Assembly: GCA_029552545.1 (NCBI GenBank)
Contig: JAKPDO010000050.1
Coordinates: forward strand, 62,001 to 126,000
Length of the DNA stretch: 64,000 nt
From: Planctomycetota bacterium
Lineage (GTDB): Bacteria > Planctomycetota > Phycisphaerae > Sedimentisphaerales > Anaerohalosphaeraceae
Reading direction: 5' to 3'
Positions 33,457 through 40,798 of the stretch are shown here, in pieces; the first letter of the stretch is position 1; each line of letters begins with the position of its first letter. The notes beneath the pieces are model-generated. The model made no database searches, was not told where the DNA came from, and saw only the letters and a list, made by a program, of their open reading frames with translations. The position numbers were made by a program, and so were the translations under genes.

Positions 33457-34464
33457 ATGAATCCACTCCGAACAGCTGTCGTGGGGGCGGGCAAGATGGG
33501 GGCTCTGCATGCGCGGGTATACAGCCGGCTTCCGGAAAGCCGGCTGACGGCGGTGGTGGATACGGATGCGGCCCGGGCCCGCTCGCTGGCGGAACAATAC
33601 GGCTGTGAGGCGCTGACCGACCCGAAAGACCTGATTGGGCGGGTGGATGCCGTGACGATTTCAGCGCCGACTGCGGCGCATTTTTCGCTGGCGGAATTGT
33701 TTCTGAAACATCGCATTCCGGTGCTGATTGAGAAGCCGCTGGCGTCGAACGTGGAAGAAGGGCGGCGGATTGTTCGGCTGGCGCAGCAGACGCAGACGGT
33801 AGTGGCTGTGGGGCATTCGGAGCGGTGCAATCCGGTGGTGCAGGCGATGAAGCGGCTGGAGATTGAGCCGCGGTTTATTGAGGCCGACCGGGTCAGTCCG
33901 TATCCGTTTCGCTCGGCGGATGTCGGGGTGGTGCTGGATATCATGATTCACGATATTGATATTATTTTGTCGCTGGCCCGCAGTCCGGTCCGTCAGGTCG
34001 AGGCGGTGGGGGTGAACGTGATCGGAGACCATGAGGATATCTGCAATGCCCGGCTGGTTTTTGAGAACGGCTGCATTGCCAACATCACGGCCTCCCGGCT
34101 GGCTCTGAAGACGGAGCGGAAGGTGCGGGCATTCAGCCGGCAGGCCTATCTGAGTGTGGATTATTTCCGCAAAGAAGGTATTGTCATCAAAACCGACCCG
34201 AATATTGATGTGATTAAGTGGATTCGGGAACATCAGGAGGCGGGGGATTTTGATTTTTCTCAGGTCAAATGGACAGAACTTCTGCATATTGAGCATCTGG
34301 ATATAACAGAATCAGAACCGCTGCGGGTGGAGCAGGAGGCGTTTCTGCGGGCGGTTCTGGAGCCGGGGAAAAGGCCGGAAGTGACGGCGGAGGAAGGACT
34401 TGCGGCTCTTGAATGTGCGGACATGATTTTGCAGAAAGTTCGCGAGCACAAATGGAATCCTTAA
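33457..34464 (+). CDS. Gfo/Idh/MocA-family NAD(P)-dependent oxidoreductase
   Basis: 335 residues. N-terminal Rossmann motif VVGAGKMGALHARVYSRL, then VLIEKPLASNVEEGRRIV (EKP loop typical of the family), VGHSERCNPVV and DIMIHDIDIIL with the active-site His. Directly downstream of lpxA. In Acidithiobacillus and Leptospira a related oxidoreductase (GnnA) with an aminotransferase (GnnB) makes the 3-amino sugar precursor for lipid A. No aminotransferase gene follows here, so the role is open (inference). Last gene of the block. Confidence 0.82.
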   Translation: MNPLRTAVVGAGKMGALHARVYSRLPESRLTAVVDTDAARARSLAEQYGCEALTDPKDLIGRVDAVTISAPTAAHFSLAELFLKHRIPVLIEKPLASNVEEGRRIVRLAQQTQTVVAVGHSERCNPVVQAMKRLEIEPRFIEADRVSPYPFRSADVGVVLDIMIHDIDIILSLARSPVRQVEAVGVNVIGDHEDICNARLVFENGCIANITASRLALKTERKVRAFSRQAYLSVDYFRKEGIVIKTDPNIDVIKWIREHQEAGDFDFSQVKWTELLHIEHLDITESEPLRVEQEAFLRAVLEPGKRPEVTAEEGLAALECADMILQKVREHKWNP

Positions 34465-34465
34465 A

Positions 34466-34506
34466 GCCCTGATTGGGGGTTTTAGCGGTTGACAGGGCGG
34501 TTTTTT
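34466..34506 (+). terminator. Terminator of the glmU-to-oxidoreductase block
   Basis: GCCCTG (34466-34471) pairs with CAGGGC (34493-34498), followed by GGTTTTTT. The stem is 6 bp with a loop of about 21 nt, so it is only moderately strong. Its right arm overlaps the -35 box of the next promoter. Confidence 0.55.
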
Positions 34507-34517
34507 GGGGGTATATT
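34489..34517 (+). promoter_or_regulatory. Sigma-70 promoter of ppdK
   Basis: TTGACA (34489-34494), 17-bp spacer, TATATT (34512-34517). Transcription would begin about 110 nt before the ppdK start. The -35 box overlaps the right arm of the terminator (CAGGGC 34493-34498). Confidence 0.75.
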
Positions 34518-34637
34518 CCGCTTTCTTTGGTGCGGGAGAAAAGAGGGAGATGTTCTATCCAGAGAAGCCGTCAGGTTTCGGGGGAACGAAACCCCCGTTT
34601 CAGATGGGTAACAATGAATCTTTTAGGGAGATAATCG

Positions 34638-37424
34638 ATGGCAACAGCAAAAACAGCGAAGAAGGGCGGCAAAGCGTCCTCCTCCAAAGGCCGGTCGGAA
34701 AAGCCGGCGAAGATGGTGTATTTCTTCGGCGGCGGCAAGGCCGACGGTGATGCAAAGATGAAGGAGCTGCTGGGCGGCAAGGGCGCCAATCTGGCCGAGA
34801 TGGCCAAATTGGGGGTTCCGGTGCCTCCGGGCTTTACGATTACCACGGAGGTGTGCACGTATTACTACAAGCACAACAGAAAGTATCCGGAAGGGTTGAA
34901 GGAGGAAGTGGACAAGGCACTGGCCAAAGTGGAAAAGATTATGGGCCGCAAGTTCGGCGACCCGAAGAACCCGCTGCTGGTTTCCGTGCGGTCCGGCGCC
35001 CGCTCCTCGATGCCCGGAATGATGGAAACGGTGCTGAATGTCGGTCTGACGACCAAAACGATTCCCGGGCTGATTGCGCAAAGCGGCAATGAGCGGTTTG
35101 TGTATGATGCCTACCGTCGGCTGATTATGATGTACTCGGATGTGGTGATGGAAAAGGCCGAGGGTATCGAACCGAAGGACGATGAGGGCATTCGCCGCCA
35201 GCTGGAAAAAATCATGGATGAGCTCAAGAAGAGCAAGGGGTATCAGTCGGATACGGACCTGACGACCGAGGACCTCAAGATGCTCTGTGAGCAGTTCAAG
35301 AAGAAGGTCAAAGAGGTGCTGGGCAAGGAGTTTCCGGATGATGCGCAGGACCAGCTGTGGGGCGGCATCCATGCGGTCTTTGCCTCCTGGAACGGCAAGC
35401 GGGCGGTCAGCTATCGTCGGATTGAAGGGATTCCGGACGACTGGGGCACCGCGGTCAATGTGCAGACGATGGTGTTCGGGAATATGGGTGAGGACTGTGC
35501 GACCGGCGTGGCCTTCTCCCGCAACCCGGGCAACGGCGAGAACAAGTTCTACGGCGAATATCTGGTCAATGCGCAGGGTGAAGACGTGGTGGCGGGCATT
35601 CGGACGCCGGCACCCATCAATGCCGAATCGCAGTCGGAGCACAACAAGCACCTGGTGACGCTCGAGAAAGCGATGCCGAAGCTGTACAAGGAGCTGGTCC
35701 GCATCAAGAACCTGCTCGAGAAGCATTATCGGGATATGCAGGATATTGAGTTTACGATTGAGCGGGGCCGGCTGTTTATGCTCCAGTGCCGTGTCGGCAA
35801 GCGCAACGGACCGGCGGCGGTGCGGATGGCCGTGGATATGGTCAACGAGAAGCTGATTAAGCCGGAAGAGGCCGTGATGCGGGTAACGCCGGCTCAGCTG
35901 GATGAACTGCTGCATCCGATTATCGACCCGAAGGTCGAAAAAGAGCAGAAAGTGCTGGCCAAGGGCCTGCCGGCCGGACCGGGCGGAGCGACCGGACAGA
36001 TTGTCTTTACGGCGGCGGATGCGGTCGCCTGGGCTTCGCAGGGCAAGTCGGTGATTCTGGTGCGGGAAGAAACCAATCCGGAAGACGTGGAAGGGATGCG
36101 GGCGGCCAAGGCGATTCTGACGGCCCGCGGCGGAATGACCAGCCATGCGGCGCTGGTGGCCCGCGGCTGGGGCAAGTGCTGCATCGTCGGCTGTGCGGCC
36201 CTGCATGTGGAGCCGTCCAAGAAGGAAATCCGAATTGACGGGACGGTTCTGCGGGAAGGCGACTGGATTACGCTCAACGGCACCAAAGGCAATGTGTATC
36301 TCGGGCAGCTGCCGATGATGGATGTCGGCGAAGAGAACAAGATTCTGATGAACTTCCTGAAACTGTGCGACAAGGTCCGCACGCTGGGCGTCCGCACGAA
36401 TGCGGATACGCCGGAGGATGCGGCCCGGGCCCGTCAGTTCGGCGCCGAGGGTATCGGTCTGTTCCGCACGGAGCATATGTTCTACGGCAAGAACAGCGAG
36501 CAGCCGCTGTTTTATCTGCGCAAGATGATTATGTCCCGCACGCCGGAAGAACGGCGCAAAGCGCTCGATGAACTGTTCCCGTTTGTCAAGAAGGACATCA
36601 AGGCGACGCTGGAGGCGATGGACGGTCTGCCGGTGGTGATTCGTCTGCTGGACCCGCCGCTGCATGAGTTTGTGCCGCAGGATGAGGCCAAGCGGGCGGA
36701 ACTGGCCAAGTCGCTGAATATTGATTTGAATGAGCTGGCCAAGCGGGCCGAGGCGCTGCATGAGGTTAACCCAATGATGGGGCATCGCGGCGTGCGGCTG
36801 GGTGTGACCTATCCGGAAGTGACGGAGATGCAGGTGCGGGCGATTTACGAGGCCGCGGCGGAACTCATTCAGGCGGGCAAAAAGCCCTATCCGGAAATCA
36901 TGATCCCGGTGGTCTGCGGTGTGAACGAACTGAAGGACCAGATGGCGATTGTTCAGCGGGTCTATCAGGAAGTGCTGGCCAAGTACAACCTGAAGAAAAT
37001 GAAGACGCTGACCGGCACGATGATTGAGATTCCGCGGGCGGCGCTGCTGGCGGACCAGATTGCCGAACAGGCATCCTTCTTCAGCTTCGGCACAAATGAC
37101 CTGACGCAGATGACGTTCGGCTTCAGCCGGGATGACATCGGCGGCTTTATGCGGGACTATCTGGACAAGAAGATTCTGCCGGGCGACCCGTTTGAGAGCA
37201 TTGATGTCAATGGCGTGGGCGAGCTGATTCGCATCGGCATCGAGCGCGGCCGCAAGACCAATCCGAATCTGGAAATCGGCATCTGCGGCGAGCACGGCGG
37301 CGAGCCGAAGAGCGTGGAGTTCTGCCACAAGGTCGGAATGAATTACGTCAGCTGCTCGCCGTTCCGGGTTCCGATTGCCCGGCTGGCGGCGGCCCAGGCG
37401 GCGGTTCGCAGCAGCAAGAAGTAA
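34638..37424 (+). CDS. ppdK: Pyruvate, phosphate dikinase
   Basis: Interconverts pyruvate + ATP + Pi and PEP + AMP + PPi in central carbon metabolism. 928 residues, typical length. N-terminal ATP-grasp domain: KGANLAEMAKLGVPVPPGFTI, SVRSGARSSMPGMMETVLNVG; central phosphohistidine domain: RGGMTSHAALVARGWGKCC with catalytic His; C-terminal PEP domain: GIGLFRTEHMF, NPMMGHRGVRLG and SFFSFGTNDLTQM. ATG 34638 has GGGAG upstream. It has its own promoter and terminator. N-terminal ~30 residues are Lys/Ala-rich and not conserved. Confidence 0.97.
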   Translation: MATAKTAKKGGKASSSKGRSEKPAKMVYFFGGGKADGDAKMKELLGGKGANLAEMAKLGVPVPPGFTITTEVCTYYYKHNRKYPEGLKEEVDKALAKVEKIMGRKFGDPKNPLLVSVRSGARSSMPGMMETVLNVGLTTKTIPGLIAQSGNERFVYDAYRRLIMMYSDVVMEKAEGIEPKDDEGIRRQLEKIMDELKKSKGYQSDTDLTTEDLKMLCEQFKKKVKEVLGKEFPDDAQDQLWGGIHAVFASWNGKRAVSYRRIEGIPDDWGTAVNVQTMVFGNMGEDCATGVAFSRNPGNGENKFYGEYLVNAQGEDVVAGIRTPAPINAESQSEHNKHLVTLEKAMPKLYKELVRIKNLLEKHYRDMQDIEFTIERGRLFMLQCRVGKRNGPAAVRMAVDMVNEKLIKPEEAVMRVTPAQLDELLHPIIDPKVEKEQKVLAKGLPAGPGGATGQIVFTAADAVAWASQGKSVILVREETNPEDVEGMRAAKAILTARGGMTSHAALVARGWGKCCIVGCAALHVEPSKKEIRIDGTVLREGDWITLNGTKGNVYLGQLPMMDVGEENKILMNFLKLCDKVRTLGVRTNADTPEDAARARQFGAEGIGLFRTEHMFYGKNSEQPLFYLRKMIMSRTPEERRKALDELFPFVKKDIKATLEAMDGLPVVIRLLDPPLHEFVPQDEAKRAELAKSLNIDLNELAKRAEALHEVNPMMGHRGVRLGVTYPEVTEMQVRAIYEAAAELIQAGKKPYPEIMIPVVCGVNELKDQMAIVQRVYQEVLAKYNLKKMKTLTGTMIEIPRAALLADQIAEQASFFSFGTNDLTQMTFGFSRDDIGGFMRDYLDKKILPGDPFESIDVNGVGELIRIGIERGRKTNPNLEIGICGEHGGEPKSVEFCHKVGMNYVSCSPFRVPIARLAAAQAAVRSSKK

Positions 37425-37451
37425 GCCGTTTGACGGCGGATTCGGCTTTTC

Positions 37452-37487
37452 AAAAGGTGTGTCCTTCGGGGCACACCTTTTTTTGTG
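37452..37487 (+). terminator. Rho-independent terminator of ppdK
   Basis: Stem AAAAGGTGTG.. / CACACCTTTT with a CCTTCGGG loop region, followed by TTTTTTT. Confidence 0.9.
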
Positions 37488-37545
37488 TCTGATAACCCCT
37501 GCGGTCGTTCCTTCGCCCCCTCCGGTTATTCCCGCACATTTCCCG

Positions 37546-37599
37546 TCATTCCCGCGTCCTGTCCTTCGAAGCTTCAGCGAAGAAGGAAGGCGGGAATCC
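37546..37599 (-). repeat. Dispersed palindromic repeat, copy D (inverted)
   Basis: Reads TCCTTCGAAGCTTCAGCGAA followed by GAAGGAAGGCGGGAATCC on the plus strand; nearly exact reverse complement of the left part of copy C (20411). Confidence 0.85.
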
Positions 37600-37811
37600 A
37601 TCTTTTCCAAGCAGACGGGTACCAGTGCCAGATTTCCGCCGCAGGCGCAAGAAAACAAAATAAAGAATAGAGAATGAAGAAGGAAGAACAATCACCGACA
37701 GCCGGACTCCGCTCCGGCAGGGAAAAGACCGAAGAGTCCCTTATCCTCCGAAGTGTTCAGCGAAGGGGAAGGACGAAAGTCCGGAGTTCGGCGTCGATTG
37801 ATTCGATGCCC

Positions 37812-38507
37812 TTATTTTTGCGGGTGTCGGAGCACGGCGTACCACTGCATCGAAAAGCCGGGCAGCGGCACAATCCATCGGGCTACGGTCAACCCGGCCC
37901 GACGTGCATCTTCCGCAAACTGCCAGGGATTGATGGGTTTGCGCGGGGGCGCTGAGAAATGGCGGAGAGCATGCTTGACGGTATATTTCAGGGCATCGGT
38001 TGCCAGCGTAGAGAAAAAGGAAATAACAATCGGCCCTTTGGCAATCCGGCCCAGCTCCTGCAGAAGCTGCTGACGGACCTGCGGTTCGGGGAAGTGGTGG
38101 ATGAGTCGATTGCAGACGACGGCATCAAACTGAAAGTTTTGAAAAGGGGTATGGAAGGCATCGGCCAGGACAAACTCATCCGATTCGTTTTGAGGGAATT
38201 TCGAGGCATTTTGGCGGGCATATTCGAGCATGGAATGGGAGGCATCCGCCTCTACAACCCGATAGCCCAATCGTTTCAATAGGGGATACATTCTTCCGGC
38301 CCCGCAGGGCAGGTCGAGCACTCGGCTGCCTTCCGGTACGCCGGCCAGGCCCTTGGCGATGGCGGCCTCCTCCCGTAAATGCCGGCGTCGGCTGGCGGCG
38401 GTTTGATAAAGCCCGGCATACCGCTCTGCTGTAGAGGGTTTCTTGTAATGGTTGAGAATCTGAGATGGAGATGTGAAGAGCGTTGAGCCGTTTTTTGTGC
38501 CATCCAT
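37812..38507 (-). CDS. Class I SAM-dependent methyltransferase
   Basis: 231 residues. Motif I is VLDLPCGAGRMYPLLKRLG, followed by VVEADASHSMLEYA (acidic residue binding ribose), FVLADAFHTPF (motif for the adenine), and VVCNRLIHHFPEPQVRQQLLQEL. This is the UbiE/Methyltransf_25 type. Start 38507 follows AAAGGA 7 nt upstream on the coding strand; the frame continues 134 codons further upstream, but without family similarity. Substrate unknown. Stands alone, no partner gene. Confidence 0.85.
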   Translation of the reverse strand: MDGTKNGSTLFTSPSQILNHYKKPSTAERYAGLYQTAASRRRHLREEAAIAKGLAGVPEGSRVLDLPCGAGRMYPLLKRLGYRVVEADASHSMLEYARQNASKFPQNESDEFVLADAFHTPFQNFQFDAVVCNRLIHHFPEPQVRQQLLQELGRIAKGPIVISFFSTLATDALKYTVKHALRHFSAPPRKPINPWQFAEDARRAGLTVARWIVPLPGFSMQWYAVLRHPQK

Positions 38508-39223
38508 TTCTGGTTCCTTTGTGATTCCTGTTGAGGAAAAGAATCTACTCTTCACCTCATTGTATACCTTTTCTACCCTGGTGTGAAGAAAGTATTTCTT
38601 TTGGAAGATTGCGGATACATATAATAATCTACAGGAGATATCTTGAGCAAACAAAAGACAAGCCGTTATGCGTTTCATGCTCGTTAGAGTCCTGCCGGAG
38701 GGGAGATACAGCTTGTTGAAGTCCCGCTGAGGAATGATGAAGGGCCGTAAGCGGTCGGTTCCTAACCTGAAATACTTTTTTCTGAAACGGCAACGGTTTG
38801 GTTTTTTCGTGTTTGATGCCGATAGTTTCGACCGCAACGGCCTGAGCCGGAAACAGAACAGCCGGCGCAAAAAAGAACAGACAAAGGACACATGCCAAGA
38901 AAGCCGCAATTACACATCGGCCTTCGGGGCTCTTTTGCGGTGTGAGACCAATTTCTTGTCGAGCTGTTTTGACGGAAGAGCCGACAGGAGAATGAAGGCC
39001 GCAGCGGTCAGGAAATCGAAAAAGACGGGTGCAGTGATTAAAAAGTCAGCAGGGGTTCCGGAAAATCCGGTGAACTTTGCCTGGGCAGGGGTTGTAGTAT
39101 TGTGTATGCAAACGAAGAGAAAATAAAATTCTGCTTCGGAGGTGATGACGGAGAGGGCCGTGGGCGGCGGCTCTCTTCGGCTGCGCGGAAACGGAATTGG
39201 AACAGCGTGAAAGGGCTGCGAAG
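38508..39223. other. Intergenic stretch with possible gene remnant
   Basis: About 715 bases with no confident gene. On the minus strand two adjoining frames look protein-like but lack clear starts: one ends at 38910 with a hydrophobic stretch (LTAAAFILLSALPSKQ), and the next (about 38629-38910) reads as a signal peptide (ACVLCLFFFAPAVLFPAQA) and a short polar tail. They could be two small coupled genes or one decayed gene. Confidence 0.4.
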
Positions 39224-39616
39224 ATGGATTTGAAACGGTATTTTGAGACCAAAGACGGCTGGGGTGTCCTGGCCACCTGCAATGCACAGGGGCAGGTGGA
39301 TACAGCCCTGTATGCCAAACCGTATATCGCGGATGAGCAGACGGCGGCCTTTGTAATGAAAGAGCGGCTCAGCCATCAGAATCTGCAAAGCAATCTGCAC
39401 GCCTCGTATTTGTTTATGGAGAATGCCCCGGGCTACCGAGGTGTGCGGCTGTCTCTGACCATGCTGAGGGAGGAGAGCAATCAGAGTCTGGTTGAGGCGC
39501 TTCGCAAAAAGCAGCCGATGATGTTTCCGGCGGAGGATGATTCGGCCAAGTTTGTCGTTTTCTTCCGGATTGACCGCGTTCGGCCCCTGGTGGGGGATTA
39601 TCCCCTGCCGGAATAA
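39224..39616 (+). CDS. Pyridoxamine 5'-phosphate oxidase-like flavin-binding protein
   Basis: 130 residues. WGVLATCNAQGQVDTALYAKPYI at the N-terminus is the typical first strand pair of the FMN-binding split-barrel (PNPOx-like) family; NAPGYRGVRLSLTML and IDRVRPLVGDYPLPE complete it. Start ATG 39224 was chosen because GAAAGGG lies about 10 nt upstream and the family N-terminus begins here. These proteins act as small oxidoreductases or FMN carriers; the substrate is unknown. Confidence 0.75.
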   Translation: MDLKRYFETKDGWGVLATCNAQGQVDTALYAKPYIADEQTAAFVMKERLSHQNLQSNLHASYLFMENAPGYRGVRLSLTMLREESNQSLVEALRKKQPMMFPAEDDSAKFVVFFRIDRVRPLVGDYPLPE

Positions 39617-39696
39617 AGGGAAGTGTTTTTTTCTGGACGGGCGGGGCATCCATTTTTAGAATCACGCCGCACAATTCATTTCTGCAGGAGTCGGCG

Positions 39697-40347
39697 ATGA
39701 AGATTGATACACTTGTATTGGGCGATTTTCAAACCAACTGCTACTGTGTTCGTTCCGATGGACAAACGCGACATTGTCTGGTGATTGACCCCGGGCTGGA
39801 TGCAGCGCCGCTGGTGCAGTTTCTGGAAGAGGAGGGCCTGGAGCCGGAGGTGATTGTGCTTACGCATGGTCATGTGGATCATCTGGCCGGCGTGGAGATG
39901 CTTCGGGAGCGATGGCCTTCCGTTCAGGTCGGGATTCATCGAAAGGATGCGGCGATGCTGACTGATCCGGCGCGGAATCTGTCGATGCTGGCCGGTACGA
40001 TGACCTCCGCACGTCCGGCGGAGATTGTCTTTGACAGGGATGAAACGGTGAAGTTGGCGGGGATGGAATTTCGTCTGCTGCATACGCCCGGACATACACC
40101 CGGGGGCATTTGTTTGTATTCAGAAAAAGAGGGACTTGTGTTTGTCGGGGATACGCTGTTTGCCGGCAGTGTCGGACGGACGGATTTTGAAGGCGGCAGT
40201 TTCGGGCAGTTGATGGAAAGCATTCGAGCAAAACTGCTGACGCTGCCGGAGACGACGAAAGTTTATCCGGGGCATGGTCCGGCAACGACAATTCGAAATG
40301 AGAAACGATTTAATCCGTTTTTGAATGGGACTGAGGAAGATTTTTAA
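39697..40347 (+). CDS. MBL-fold metal-dependent hydrolase (glyoxalase II-like)
   Basis: 216 residues. LTHGHVDHLAGV is the HxHxDH zinc motif; LLHTPGHTPGGICLY supplies another His, FVGDTLFAGSVGRTDF the bridging Asp, and KVYPGHGPATTI the last His. These single-domain proteins hydrolyse thioesters such as S-lactoylglutathione or similar conjugates; specificity cannot be read. GCAGGAG lies 10 nt upstream of the ATG. Follows the PNPOx-like gene on the same strand. Confidence 0.88.
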   Translation: MKIDTLVLGDFQTNCYCVRSDGQTRHCLVIDPGLDAAPLVQFLEEEGLEPEVIVLTHGHVDHLAGVEMLRERWPSVQVGIHRKDAAMLTDPARNLSMLAGTMTSARPAEIVFDRDETVKLAGMEFRLLHTPGHTPGGICLYSEKEGLVFVGDTLFAGSVGRTDFEGGSFGQLMESIRAKLLTLPETTKVYPGHGPATTIRNEKRFNPFLNGTEEDF

Positions 40348-40798
40348 AAAAAAGCCGCAGGGCGGGGGCTTGCGGCCGGGACGTTTTCTCCTCTCCAGGA
40401 AGAGGTGTCTCTGTACAAAAAAGCAGGAATCATTCTTCAATGATTCCCGCCTGACTGGCTGAGTTCATCACTCTCCACCAAAACCAGTTTCTCTAATATA
40501 TCTTCTGTTTGGTAATTTGCAACCCCCTTTTTTAAGTTCCGATAAAAAAATAGTGAAGTTTTTGGCCTCAACAAATATTGAATATAGCGAATATGCAGAA
40601 TAGATAAAATAGGGAAGCGTTTAAAAGAAGACTATTTGTGTCTTCATATTTTTTCTTGACTTCTTCGGAAAAACTCATTAATTTGGGGCGTTTAGGCAAC
40701 GTAAGGAGTGGTATATTGAGGAGCAGGCGTGTCTGGAAAGATGGTTCATTTTCTCTGTTAAATTTTGAGAGTTTGGGGGGAATCAGGAGGCGAGGAAA
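40348..40798. other. Intergenic region before the PEP-CTERM gene
   Basis: About 450 bases, A+T-rich, no gene. Two hairpins are seen: GCCGCA/TGCGGC (40353-40376) and GCAGGAATCATT/AATGATTCC (40423-40448). A weak promoter TTGACT (40656-40661) with TTAATT (40678-40683), 16-bp spacer, may drive the downstream gene. Confidence 0.45.

Larger units (their letters stand above)
37425..37811. other. Intergenic region, no gene
   Basis: Contains the ppdK terminator, one inverted copy of the dispersed repeat and A+T-rich sequence. No credible coding frame was found in the remainder. Confidence 0.65.

Noticed and set aside
31251-33944. Open frame of about 900 codons antisense to lpxC-fabZ and lpxA
   Set aside because: Same reason: GC-biased codons on the opposite strand leave few stops; no recognisable domain or ribosome-binding site.
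34623-37691. Open frame of about 1000 codons antisense to ppdK
   Set aside because: It is the mirror of a highly biased coding strand; the translation is rich in His, Arg and Gln, has no family motif, and ppdK is certain on the plus strand.
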